A DNA stretch of 64,000 bases from Phaeodactylibacter luteus (GTDB lineage Bacteria > Bacteroidota > Bacteroidia > Chitinophagales > Saprospiraceae). The position numbers were made by a program, and so were the translations under genes. The notes under the pieces are model-generated. The model was not told the DNA's origin. It saw only the letters and a list, made by a program, of their open reading frames with translations, and searched no databases. This document shows positions 51,581-62,500 of this stretch, piece after piece. Position 1 is the stretch's first letter, and every line of letters begins with the position of its first letter. The stretch is taken from the NCBI RefSeq assembly GCF_007993045.1, contig NZ_VOOR01000001.1, positions 62,001 through 126,000 of the forward strand, written 5' to 3'.

Positions 51581-52999
51581 ATGACACAACAACAGAAAGC
51601 CTTCCTCATTCTGCTCTTACTGCCAGTCGTCGTAAGGCTGTTGTCTTTTTTCCCTTCGGTCATTGACCACGACGAGTCGACCTACCTCGTTATTGCAGAT
51701 GCCATCAGCAAAGGGCATACCTATCAGGTAGACTACATAGACACCAAGCCCATTGGGATATTCCTGATCTTCGCTGCCCTCAAACCGCTGCTTGGGCACA
51801 GCATATTCGGATATCGGCTCGTAGCAGCCCTTACCCTTGGCCTGACGTCGTTCTTCCTCTACCGGGCCAAGCGGAGCATGGGCAGTACGCATGCGGCCGG
51901 TCTGGCTGCCGGCATCCTTTACATTCTGCTCAACTCCATTTATACCCGCTACGGGGTATCTCCGAATACAGAGACCTACTTCAACCTGTTCACCGCGCTA
52001 TCTCTTTGGATATTCCTTAGCAAGCCCCCGGTATGGGGGTATTTCCTGGCCGGCATAGGCTTGGGGGCCGGCTTCGTCATCAAGTATGTCGTGCTGTTTG
52101 ACGGGCTAGCCTGGGGGCTTTTCCTCGTGGTTTTGGCGCTTACACGGGAAGGCAATGTAGTCAAAGCCTTAGCCCGTGCATTTGTCATGGCCATTGGCGC
52201 AGCCCTGCCCTTCGCCCTAGTCATTTCCTGGTACCTCAAGCAGGGCCACTTCGATACGTTCTGGTTCCACTCCTTCACGGTTGCGGGCCGGTATCCGTCC
52301 TCTCGCGGGCTAGGGCATTACCTGGGTTTCTTTTTCCAATTTTTTGCCCGTTTCCTGCCGGCCACCTTACTCTATGTCATCGCCTTACGGCAAAAAGAGC
52401 TGCCGGGCGATACCCGCCTATTCGGCATCATCTGGTCAATAGCGACCCTTTGTTCTGTGCTTATCCCGGGCAATGCGTTCGGGCATTACTACATTCAGTT
52501 TATGCTTCCGTTCAGCTTCCTTGCCGGGGAGTTTTTCAGCCTGCCTGCCCAACAAACCCCTTCCTGGCTCCGCTGGGCCCGCCGGCCGCGTATCGGGTAC
52601 CCTCTCTTAGGCCTGCTGCTCATCGGCCATCTGCTGCTGCAGAAAAAGGACTATCTCGACCGCCCCGATAATGTCAGAGCTGCCGCAGCGTATATTGACG
52701 CACGCCTGCAACCTGGGGAAGCCATCTACACCCAAGAAGATCAGGCCATCTATTACCTGACCGACCGCCTGCCACTGACCCGCTACGTCCACCCTTCCCT
52801 TTTCTGGCTCGACAAGCACATCGAAGCTATGGAAATCCCCCTTGACAACGAAATCCGAAAAATCACAGCCGCCAACCCCCGCTTCATGGTTTTCCGGGTG
52901 CCGGTTGAAGATGAGCGCTTTGCTGCCTACCGCACTAAATATTACGAACCGGTAGCAGACATAGGCGGCTACGTACAGATCTTTGAACGCAAAAAATAA
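51581..52999 (+). CDS. Multi-spanning glycosyltransferase, PMT/ArnT (GT39-like) family
   Basis: The 472-residue protein has about 10-12 membrane helices. The first loop has the acidic catalytic motif VIDHDESTYLVIADAISKG, followed by YQVDYIDTKPIGIFLIFAAL and YRLVAALTLGLTSFFLY, as in undecaprenyl-phosphate-sugar transferases. It is shorter than the related enzyme at 4746-6422, with little soluble tail. The start is ATG 51581; a TTG 15 bases upstream is possible but less likely. The acceptor (lipid A, glycan or protein) is unknown. Confidence 0.88.
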   Translation: MTQQQKAFLILLLLPVVVRLLSFFPSVIDHDESTYLVIADAISKGHTYQVDYIDTKPIGIFLIFAALKPLLGHSIFGYRLVAALTLGLTSFFLYRAKRSMGSTHAAGLAAGILYILLNSIYTRYGVSPNTETYFNLFTALSLWIFLSKPPVWGYFLAGIGLGAGFVIKYVVLFDGLAWGLFLVVLALTREGNVVKALARAFVMAIGAALPFALVISWYLKQGHFDTFWFHSFTVAGRYPSSRGLGHYLGFFFQFFARFLPATLLYVIALRQKELPGDTRLFGIIWSIATLCSVLIPGNAFGHYYIQFMLPFSFLAGEFFSLPAQQTPSWLRWARRPRIGYPLLGLLLIGHLLLQKKDYLDRPDNVRAAAAYIDARLQPGEAIYTQEDQAIYYLTDRLPLTRYVHPSLFWLDKHIEAMEIPLDNEIRKITAANPRFMVFRVPVEDERFAAYRTKYYEPVADIGGYVQIFERKK

Positions 53000-53026
53000 T
53001 TTTTATCATTTGTCTGCCGTAGAGGC

Positions 53027-53057
53027 TTGCACCTTTCAGCAGAAGGTTTTACTTTTG
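53027..53057 (+). promoter_or_regulatory. Promoter of the tRNA-Ala gene
   Basis: TTG at 53027-53029 and TACTTTTG at 53050-53057, spaced by 20 bases, fit the Bacteroidota sigma-A pattern. The mature tRNA begins 34 bases after the -7 box. This is the clearest promoter in the window and supports the spacing used for other calls. Confidence 0.75.
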
Positions 53058-53090
53058 CCATCGCTTTATAAGAAAGGCGTGATTTACTCA

Positions 53091-53164
<74 letters not shown>

Positions 53165-53176
53165 CTGAATATCCTG

Positions 53177-53203
53177 AAAGGGCACCAATAGGTGCCCTTT
53201 TTT
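53177..53203 (+). terminator. Intrinsic terminator after tRNA-Ala
   Basis: AAAGGGCACC (53177-53186) pairs perfectly with GGTGCCCTTT (53191-53200) around the loop AATA and continues into a T-run. It ends the tRNA transcript 12 bases past the mature 3' end. Confidence 0.93.
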
Positions 53204-53348
53204 GTTGCCCCTCCTCCTCAAAAAGCCACAAGCCCACCTTGAAAACCAAGCGGCAAGCTTCAGATGGCTTTTGTACAGCCCTAACCGCACTTCCTTTGTT
53301 TATCCACAATGAGTTCGTAATTTCCGAGCGTACCAAAATGACGTACGA

Positions 53349-55256
53349 TTGAGCAGGGCACCCATTGAGATTTTGCGGCAATACTGGGGGTACGAGCAGT
53401 TCCGCCCCATGCAGGAAGACATCATACAGTCTGCCCTCGAAGGGAAAGATACACTAGCCCTTTTGCCTACAGGAGGGGGCAAGTCCATTTGCTTTCAGGT
53501 GCCTGCCCTGGCCAAAGAAGGCATCTGCATTGTCGTTTCCCCTTTGATTGCCCTCATGAAAGATCAGGTAGAAAACCTGCGCAAGCGGGGCATCAAAGCC
53601 GAAGCCATATACAGCGGTATGCGGCACAAGGATATTGACCGCATCCTGGATAACTGTGTGTATGGGGACATCAAGTTTTTGTATCTGTCGCCCGAGCGCC
53701 TGAAGACCGATTTAGCGCAGGCCCGCATCAGCCGTATGCAGGTCAACCTTTTAGCTGTGGACGAAGCCCACTGCATTTCCCAATGGGGGTACGATTTCCG
53801 CCCGCCTTATCTCGAGATCGCCCAGATCAGAGAGCTCCTGCCCAAGGGGGTGCCTGTGCTGGCCCTGACCGCTACTGCCACCCCCGAAGTGGTGGCCGAT
53901 ATACAGGAGAAGCTGGGCTTCCCCGAAGAGCAGGTATTCCAAAAAAGCTTTTCCCGAAGCAACCTGTCCTATTCCGTGCTGTACGAAGAAGGCAAAGCCC
54001 AGAAAATGGTGGATATTTTCAAAAGGGTAAAAGGCAGCGGTATCGTCTATGTGCGCAACCGGCGGAAGACCAAGGAAGTGGCCATGCTGCTGCGCCGCCA
54101 CGGCATTGCAGCTGATTATTACCACGCTGGCCTCTCTAGCGAAGGGCGCACAGCCAAACAGGAAGCCTGGATGAAAGGGGCCTGCAGGGTGATGGCCTGT
54201 ACCAATGCATTTGGGATGGGCATAGACAAACCGGACGTGCGGGCCGTCGTCCATCTAGAACTACCGGACAGCTTAGAGGCTTACTTCCAAGAAGCTGGGC
54301 GGGCTGGGCGCGATGGGCAGAAATCCTACGCAGTGCTGCTTTATCAGCCCACTGACGGGGAGCGCCTCCTACGGCAGTTTGAGCAGTCCTTCCCTCCCTT
54401 GTCAGAAGTGAGGCGGGTATACCGGGCACTGGGCAGCTACCTGCAGCTGGCAGTAGGCAGCGGTGAGGGGCAGAGCTTCGACTTTGACCTGATCGCTTTC
54501 GCTCAAAACTTCCAGCTGGATATTTTCCAGGTTTACAGTGCCCTGCGCATTCTGGAGCAATCTGGCTGGATAGCCCTGACTGAGTCCGTCTTTGTCCCTT
54601 CCTCCCTCTTCATCAAGGTGGGCAAGGAGGTCCTTTACGATTATCAGCTGCGCAACCCAAAATTGGACAAACTGCTGAAGCTCATCCTGCGCACTTATCA
54701 GGGAGCTTTCAACTTTACCATCCGTATTCGGGAAGGGCAGCTCGCTGCAGCGCTGAAACTGCCCAAGGGGGAGCTGATCAAGATGCTGCGCAAATTGCAT
54801 CAAGACGGGATTGTGGTGTACGAAGAACAGAAAGATTCCCCTCAGCTGCTTTTCCTTAAGGAGCGGGTAGATGCCGACAACCTCTTGCTCGATCATCAGC
54901 TGCACAACTTCCGTAAAAACCGGCAGTACGAGCGCATCCAACAAGCTATCCGGTACGCAGAGCTGCCACAGTGCAGGCCCCAACAACTGCTGGCTTATTT
55001 TGGCGAAACTTCAAGCGAGCGCTGTGGCATCTGTGATGTGTGCACCGGCCGCAACAAAGCAGCATTGAGCCAGGAAGACTACAAGCGCTATCAGGCGAAG
55101 ATAGAAATGGTCCTCGTAAGGGAGCCCTTGAACGTGAATCAGCTTATGGAGTCTTTTCCGCCCAACCGGCACGAGCAGGTGCTGCGTGCCCTAGAGTACT
55201 TGCTGGATGAAGGCTACATAGATAAAACAGAAGATAAGCTGCATTGGAAAAAATAA
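53349..55256 (+). CDS. recQ: ATP-dependent DNA helicase RecQ
   Basis: The 635-residue helicase has the aromatic Q-motif YWGYEQFRPMQEDII and Walker A LLPTGGGKSICFQ (Lys45). It also has IVVSPLIALMKDQV, DEAH at 138-141 (LLAVDEAHCISQWGYDFRP), LTATATPEV, and MGIDKPDVRAVVHL with EAYFQEAGRAGRDG. The four-cysteine zinc site is in CRPQQLLAYFGE with RCGICDVC. No HRDC domain is seen; the C-terminus ends with a winged-helix-like segment (LNVNQLMESFPPNRHEQVL). The start is TTG 53349; the nearest upstream ATG (53338) is out of frame and stops after four codons. It unwinds recombination intermediates and stalled forks. Confidence 0.93.
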   Translation: MSRAPIEILRQYWGYEQFRPMQEDIIQSALEGKDTLALLPTGGGKSICFQVPALAKEGICIVVSPLIALMKDQVENLRKRGIKAEAIYSGMRHKDIDRILDNCVYGDIKFLYLSPERLKTDLAQARISRMQVNLLAVDEAHCISQWGYDFRPPYLEIAQIRELLPKGVPVLALTATATPEVVADIQEKLGFPEEQVFQKSFSRSNLSYSVLYEEGKAQKMVDIFKRVKGSGIVYVRNRRKTKEVAMLLRRHGIAADYYHAGLSSEGRTAKQEAWMKGACRVMACTNAFGMGIDKPDVRAVVHLELPDSLEAYFQEAGRAGRDGQKSYAVLLYQPTDGERLLRQFEQSFPPLSEVRRVYRALGSYLQLAVGSGEGQSFDFDLIAFAQNFQLDIFQVYSALRILEQSGWIALTESVFVPSSLFIKVGKEVLYDYQLRNPKLDKLLKLILRTYQGAFNFTIRIREGQLAAALKLPKGELIKMLRKLHQDGIVVYEEQKDSPQLLFLKERVDADNLLLDHQLHNFRKNRQYERIQQAIRYAELPQCRPQQLLAYFGETSSERCGICDVCTGRNKAALSQEDYKRYQAKIEMVLVREPLNVNQLMESFPPNRHEQVLRALEYLLDEGYIDKTEDKLHWKK

Positions 55257-56344
55257 TCTGCACGGTAACCAATGACCTCACCTACGATCAGCGCATGATC
55301 CGCATTTGCAGAAGCCTGAGCCGTAGGGGGTATGAAGTGGTGCTAGTGGGCAGAGTGCGCACAGCCTCCCGCCCGTTGTCTAAAGAGCCCTTTCGGCAAA
55401 TCCGCCTGCGTTGCCGATGGCAATCCGGCAAGCTGTTTTACCTGGAGTACAATATCCGGCTGTTCCTATGGCTGTCCGTACAGCGCTTTGATGCGCTGTG
55501 CGCAGTAGACTTGGACACCTTGCTGCCAGCCTGGCTTTGGTGCGCCCTTAGGCGCAAGCCTTGTATTTACGACGCTCACGAATACTTCACTGAAGTACCG
55601 GAAGTGGTGCGCCGGCCAATAGTACAACGGGTATGGGAAGGCTTGGCCCGGACACTGATCCCCCGTATCCAATATGCCTATACCGTAGGAGGTGAGCTGG
55701 CAAGGGTTTTCCAAGCGCGGTACGGGGTGCCATTTGAAGTGATCCGGAATGTGCCCCTCCCCCGGCCTGTGCCCGCAGTGCTCCCCCGCCCAGAGCCCCG
55801 CATCTTGCTTTACCAGGGGGCCTTAAACGAAGGCAGGGGGCTGGAAGTTGCGATTGCAGCCTTGCCCCACTTGCCAGGCACCACTCTTTGGCTGGCTGGC
55901 GAGGGCGATTGTTCAGATGCCCTCCGTCAGCAGGCCGCTACCATGGGGCTCAGCGGGCGGGTACGCTTTTGGGGCTACCTCACCCCTGATGCCCTAGCTG
56001 AGCTGACCCCTAAAGCGAGCATAGGGCTCAATCTCTTGGAAAATAAAGGGCTCAGCTATTACTTCTCCTTGGCCAACAAGACCTTTGATTATATGCAGGC
56101 GGGCTTGCCAGGACTGCACATGGCTTTCCCCGAGTACAAGGCCCTTTACAAACAGCACCCCGGTTTTGTACTGCTTGAGCAGCTTACCCCTGAGGCCATA
56201 GCTGGTGCAGTACGGCCTTTGCTGGACGACACCGCTTGGTATGAAAAAATACAGGGTGCAGCGCTGCACGCGGCCGAAGCCCTGCACTGGGGCAAGGAAG
56301 AGGAAAAACTATTCCGGTTTTACGATGCCGTCTTCGGGCATTGA
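55244..56344 (+). CDS. Glycosyltransferase, GT4-like
   Basis: The 366-residue soluble GT-B enzyme has N-terminal VTNDLTYDQRMIRICRSLSR and the central KPCIYDAHEYFTEVPEVV. The C-terminal donor half includes LLYQGALNEGRGLEVAIAAL, LWLAGEGDCSDAL and RFWGYLTPDALAELTPKASI. The NLLENKGLSYYFSLANKTFD stretch with GLP corresponds to the nucleotide-sugar E-x7-E-like region. It would add sugars to a surface glycan or small molecule. It starts with TTG at 55244, overlapping recQ by 13 bases, so its expression depends on recQ. The functional link to recQ is probably only positional. Confidence 0.85.
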   Translation: MEKIICTVTNDLTYDQRMIRICRSLSRRGYEVVLVGRVRTASRPLSKEPFRQIRLRCRWQSGKLFYLEYNIRLFLWLSVQRFDALCAVDLDTLLPAWLWCALRRKPCIYDAHEYFTEVPEVVRRPIVQRVWEGLARTLIPRIQYAYTVGGELARVFQARYGVPFEVIRNVPLPRPVPAVLPRPEPRILLYQGALNEGRGLEVAIAALPHLPGTTLWLAGEGDCSDALRQQAATMGLSGRVRFWGYLTPDALAELTPKASIGLNLLENKGLSYYFSLANKTFDYMQAGLPGLHMAFPEYKALYKQHPGFVLLEQLTPEAIAGAVRPLLDDTAWYEKIQGAALHAAEALHWGKEEEKLFRFYDAVFGH

Positions 56345-56461
56345 AGTTGAGCTGCCCCAAAGGCATGAATAGTATGGCTTCGCTTTGAGGCAACGCCTAT
56401 TTGCTGGGCGTAGCCCCCAATACCGAAGGCGCCTAGGACTCATCGGCTATACGATGGGACC

Positions 56462-56557
56462 GGACTAGCGCTGCGGAGGGGTGGCCAGCCCGATAGGGCC
56501 GAGCGAAGAGCGAGCCCCGCAGCATAGCGGCCCCTGCCATCGGGCAGGGGCAGGCCC
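56462..56557 (+). repeat. Interspersed 96-bp structured repeat, copy E
   Basis: It runs from GGACTAGCGCTGCG to GGGGCAGGCCC with stems GCCC-GATA-GGGC and CCTGCC-ATCG-GGCAGG. The upstream flank ATGGGACC resembles the flanks of copies B and F (ATGGCACC, ATGGCATC), so the element may begin about 10-14 bases earlier. It lies between convergent ends of the GT4 and macroglobulin genes. Confidence 0.95.
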
Positions 56558-56593
56558 CAAAGAAACAACGGCCCCATTCCCGCCCATTGGTGG

Positions 56594-59500
56594 CTATTGC
56601 CGTTTCACTTCCAACCGTATGCCTTGAGCATGGCTGCTGAACTCTGGCGCATACAGGCATTGAATTTGTGCGGTACCGTTGGAGAAATTGCCTTCATGGA
56701 CTGCCCTAAGCGCGTATTGGAAAACGTGAGTGCCCTTTGGCAGGTAGTCCATGAAAAAATCCGTAGACGCATCCTTAGTCGTCTCGTAGTACCCTAGCCC
56801 GCCCTGCCATTTGTACTGGCTTAGGACGTTTTCAGGCTCAAGCCCGCTGCTCCGCATATCCTGCAGGTGGACAAACTCCATCGGGCGGTCTACGCGCAGT
56901 TCGATACGGGCCACGACTTTATCCCCAGGCTGTACTGTAGCCCCCTCGGATAATGCTTGCAAGCGCGGCCCTTCATCCGTATTCACCTCTAGGAAAAGCT
57001 GTTTGTTCAGCTTCAGAGGGGTGTCTTTGAACTCCTGAACACGGTCCAGTTCTTCAAAGTACTGATAATAAGCTGCCCCCCAGGCAATACCGGAGTTGGG
57101 GTTGGCCACCTCGATAGTAGCTAGTGATGGCGTGATGTCGGAAGCCGCCCAATTGGCCCGGAAGTAGCCGGTGCCGGCTTCTGTTTCAGCCATAGCCATT
57201 TCAAGAGCCCCCTGCGCCTGCCTTCCCCCTTTCGGGAAACGGATCTCTGCGGGTTGGGATTCAGCGAGCCAGTTGGGGCCAAAGCGGAGCAGCGCATAAA
57301 CCGCATCGGCGGTAGCTTTTCCGGTCTTCCAATGGTTGGTTTGCTTGTGCCGCAGCAGCCAGGTTTTCATTTGGGCTATTGAAACCGTATCTGTAGGCGC
57401 TACCTCAGCAAAGGCCTCCATGAGCATAGCATGGGTAGCGATAGGCAGCTCGTGCCAGTGGTAGCCGCCCTGCTGCTTCCAGTACATTCCAAGCTCTTTA
57501 TCCCACAGGGCCCTTTCCCGCAGGCTGTTCACTATCCCGGCAGCTTCTTTTTGCCAACCTTGGCGTTGGAAAACGAGGGCCAACATCGCTTCTTCGTACA
57601 GCCCCTGCTTCAGCCACTCCCCCTTGGCAAGGTTGAGGTAAGCATCGTAAGCGGTTTGTGCGCCCTTTGCCAGAGGGGCTTCCTCAAAAAAGCCCCGGGT
57701 ATAGAGGTAGTGCACCATAATTGGGGAAAGGGAGAGCTGCTCCTCCTTCAACTGTCGCTCGTAAAAAGCTTCGGCCTGCTCATCCAGGAAGCGCAGGGCC
57801 TGCGGGAGTGCGTCAGAATGGGCAAGGGAGTGTTGGCTGCCCGCACCAAATGCTTGCAGGCGGGCAATGCCTTGAACAAGCGCCTGTGTGATGTACCAAT
57901 TGGAGTAGCCGCCGGCAAACCAAGGGAAGCCGCCGTCGGGGTTCTGCAGCTTTGCAAGCTCCCGTACTGCAGTCTCCTGCTCGTAAGCCATACGGTTGAG
58001 GTCGAACAGAAGCGCAATGCGCTTGCGCTGTTCCGTTCCCCCCTGCGCATCCCTCAACCAAGGCGTCTGTTCGAGCACCAACTGTTTGAGGTCTTCATTG
58101 CGCTCCAGTTCGCTGAGCAGGGCATCACTTGCCCGCCATTGGTCAAAAACCCGCTGCAAGCCCGGGGTCTGTTGTGCGAGCGTACTGGCTAGCGCATTGG
58201 CATAGTAACGGTTGAACAAGAACTCCGTACAGGCATTGCCCTGCTCCATTAGATAAGGCAAAGCTTTAACCGCGTACCAAGCAGGGTTGGGCGTGTACTC
58301 CAGGCTGAATTGATGAGGCGTAGCGGTAGTGGACTGCATGGCGGCCTCCATGCTTTCAAACCGGAAGGAGCGCTCTTCGGAGCCGCCCAAGGGGAGCGGC
58401 ATAGATTCCGTGACGAGCATGCGGTTGGTCAGAACAGGAAGATATTGTTCTTCCCCATCGGTAAACGCCCCAGCCTGAGCGGTTATGCGGTGGACGATGG
58501 CCCCGGCGCTGCCTTTGGGCACAGCCAAGTCCCAGTACAATGTCTGAGAGCCCTCTGCCTCCAGCTGAAAGCCCTTCTGAGGGGCCAGATTGCCCCACTC
58601 CAGGTCTATGGGCTGCATCGTCAGGGCATCGAAGAGCTCCAGCCGGGCCTGGCCTTTTATGGCTTTCCCGGATAAATTGCTGACTTTAGCCGGAAGGCGC
58701 AGGCGGTCGCCCTCGCGCACAAAACGGGGAGGGTTAGGCAGCACCATCAGTTCCTTTTGGGTTACGACCTCCCTTGCTGAAGAAGCATAAGAAAGGTCTT
58801 GGGTATGGGCGAGCACTTGGAATTTCCAGCGGGTGAGCGCCTCGTTCATACGGAACTTCAGGATGACGCGCCCATCCGCATCTGTACGCAGCTCTGGGAA
58901 AAAGAAAACCGTCTCCTTGATGTTGGTGCGGGGCGGGGGCGGCGGCAACGCTTCCTGCCCGGAATAGCCCGTTTCTTCAGGTGGCTGCCCGCCGCCTGTT
59001 GCTTCTGCTTTTTTAGCGCCCGGAGCGAGCATGACAGTAGCGGCCACTTCCTCCATAGCGGCAGCGCTGTCCATCATAGGGGCCATTTCGGGCTGTGGCA
59101 TATTGCGCTGCTGCACAGCCCCCCGGTAATAGTAATTCCCCCAACGGAACCAATTGAGCTGAGGGTAAGTACGGGCACCTGGCCCGGGGGCGATGCCAGG
59201 CTGTTGGTAAGCAATGCCGTAAATGCCGGTAAAAGACTGTGCAGACCAGTAATTGCGGCTATAATTAGAGGGGTAAGGCGATAGCCACCACGAGTTGGGC
59301 CGGAAGACATCGAGAGAGGCATCGTACATGGAGGCCAGCACCTCTGCGGAAACTGCTTCTCCTCCGGGGCCTTCAATGATGAGCGACCATTCTTCTTCAC
59401 TTCCAGGCTGCAGTTTATCCCGGAAGGTGCCGTAGCTGATTTGCAGCTTTTTATTGCTCCAAGGCACCTCTACCCGGTGCTGCCAGGAAAAGGCCCTATT

Positions 59501-62500
59501 GAAGCGAACGGCCTGGAAATGCAGGAAAGCGCCGCCCCGGTCTGCTTCTGTCAGAGGTAAGGTGTATCGGTACCAAGAGGCTCCCTTGAGCCACTCTCCT
59601 ACCTGTTCCCCGCCACTTCTTTCAGATTCTGCCCAGATGTGCCATTGGCCGCCCGCAGAGGCCAGCAGCACGGATGCGGCCTCTCCGGGCTCTAAGGGGT
59701 TCGGGGTTTCGGGAGCCATCCACGCCGCAACAGCTTCGCTGACCTGCCGGGCCTTGGCATCATAGAGATGCACGATAGCCTGCGTGCGGACCGCTTTCCC
59801 GTCAGGGCCGATGAAAGCTGCTTTTATTTTGTAATAACCTGGCGCCCAATCTTGTACAGGAATAGACAGGGAATCACTGCCTTTGGTCTCCATCTCTGTT
59901 TGGTAAGCCAGCTGCCCTTCGGGCCAAAAGGCGGGCTCGGACTCCTGTTCATAAGGAAGGTTAGGGAACTGCTCCGCAAAATCTTCCCGGCTCAGCAGAG
60001 GCAGATCAGGCCGGGGCCAATAGCGGTTGACCATAGGCCGGCCTGGCCCTTGCAAGGCATAAACCTCTACCTGCCCTTGCGCTGCTTGCGGCTGGCCGTC
60101 TAGATTTTGGGTGGCCACCCCAATAGAGAGGCTGCCGGCAGATCGGTCGGCTTGAGCCGCCACCTGTAAGCTGGCCTTCAGGCGTAGGTAAGCCAGGCGT
60201 ACCGTACGGACGGCAGCCTGCGTCTCTCCTGTACCATCAGTAACTTCGGCCTGGACAGCATAGGTAAATTCAGGAAAGGCCGTTGCAGGCACCGTAGGGT
60301 CCGGCAGAGCCGGGAAGGTGATTTCGAATGCTCCATCCACAGTAGTCGCCGTTTCGCCCTGAGCGATTTCCTGTTCCTCTCTCCCGTAAGGCGGCAAAGG
60401 GCGCCACCAATCCCACCACGGGAACCGGGTTTGCCGGACAACCCGGTAGCGTACCGTAGCCTGGCCTACTGCTGGGCCAGCATAATCTTGAGCTTTCCCT
60501 TGTATGGCAACCGTATCGCCCAAGGATGGCGTGCCAGAAAGCGGCAACAGGCTGACTTCAAACTTGGGCCTTTTATAAGACTCCACCGAAAAAGAGATGC
60601 TGCCGCCTACATCAGCTTGCAGTTGCATTTGCCCTTGCAAGCCATTAGAAGGAGCGGTGAAACTGCCCTGTACCGTCCCGTACTCGTTGGCCCTCAAGTT
60701 GAGCTTAGCTGCTTCCTGATAGTTCGCATCTCTCAAGGTGACGACAACAGGTTGTTTCGCGGCGACTTGGGGCAGCCCGTCCTTGTCCCGTTTCATGACA
60801 AGCGCCTTGAAGTATATGGTTTGCCCGGGGCGGTAGATGGCACGGTCCAGGAAAAACCGGGCCTCCAAACCAGACTGATCGGCCTTGGAATTAGGGTAGA
60901 ACGACAAACTGGAGGGCAACAGGATATCCGTCTGCCCTTCCTTCAGCATCAGGTAGGTGCCCCGGCGGCCATAGGCTGTCAGGTCAAGGAACCCGTCGGG
61001 GCCAGATTCTCCCTGCCCGATTTTCTTCCATTCGCTTTGCCGTTTTTGGGGGTTGTACTCCTGCCGGTAAAAAGCAGCCGGTATGCCCCGCAGCGGCTCG
61101 CCAGTCAGGCGGTGGGCAAGAAGGAGCTGCCCTGTGCTCTGCTGGTAAAGGGCGCCGGCTTGGGTGACGGTAAAAAAGAGCGCGCCAGAGAGCGCTTCCT
61201 GCCCTTCAAATCCGGGGTTATCGCTGTAGAGCATAACATAGTGCCCGGCTGCCGGTGCGGGCAGTGCAAACTCCGTACGGTGGTGCTGATAGTCGGCGGG
61301 GCTGGGCAAGGCTATAGCCTTTTCAAATTGTGGCTCCTGCCGAGCCAGCTGCTGCAAGGCTTCACTATTCCGGAAAGACTGCTGTTGTTGCCACTCCATA
61401 GCTGGCAGCACAATCAGCCGGGTGTAGAGCTTGGGCAGGTTTTTGTAATGTAGCCCAATGAGCACAGGCTGCCCGGGCAATACCACTTGTTCGCCGTGTA
61501 CGGTCAGGGAAGGCTGTCGGATCTGGCTGATGAGGCTCTCGCACTGTTTGGCGCCATAGCTCTCTGGGAAATCTGCTATCGCCTGTTGGGCGGTTTTCAG
61601 CGCCAGGGCAGCCTTCCAACGGTAGGCAGTGTCCTGAAAGGGCTCATAAGACAGGCTTTGTTGATAATAAAACCGGGAGAGGGCGTGCAAGGCCATGGCC
61701 TGCTCAGATGTTTCAGGGTAGGCCTGCACTGCCTGGGACAAGGCCTTCTCGTATTGGGCTTCTTTATCCGGGCCGGTATATTGCTGATAGACGAATTGGA
61801 GCCGTTTGAGGTCAAGATCAGCCAAGGCGGAAGGGCTGTTGCCCGATAGCCTTAGCCGGAGCCCTTTCTGGAAGAGCTGTAGGGCCCTAAGGCTCAGCGC
61901 GGAAGTATCCTGAGCAGCCCAAGTGTGGCTGGCAAATGCCCTGGCCGGAGCAAATGCGGCGCTATCCCGGAGGACGAATTGGTAAACCGGCTCAGAAAGG
62001 AAGGACCGGTCATTGGAGAAATAATCTACCGCGCGGTGCAGCAGAAAATCATAAAGCGTAGGGCGCAGCGCGACCGCTTCTTCCTCCAACTGCATAGTGA
62101 TCGGGCGCCACTCGGTGATGGGTATATTGAAAGTGGAGGTATCTTCTACGGATGCAAGGTAGTGAGCAGCAGCAGCATCGAGCAGCTGTGGTATGTCCCA
62201 AAGTTTTATATCATCTGGCCGCTCGCCCGTTACCGGGGTACGGCCGCGCAGCTGCCAATACCGCTCTTGCAGGTAGCGGCTGTAGAGCTCTCCTAACAGG
62301 CTGTGGACGACCGGTTTGAGCGGGGCCGGGGCAGCTGCTGCTTCACCTTCCATCCGTTTGATGGCTTTGGCCATGCCATCTTCTTCCAGCTGGCTCTGGT
62401 ACTTGTTTTCATAAATAATAGCACGGGCAATATGCGGAAGGGCTTGGTCCTCGCGCAAGCGTTCGCGCAATGCTTGCACCTGTTCTAATGCAGATCTTAC

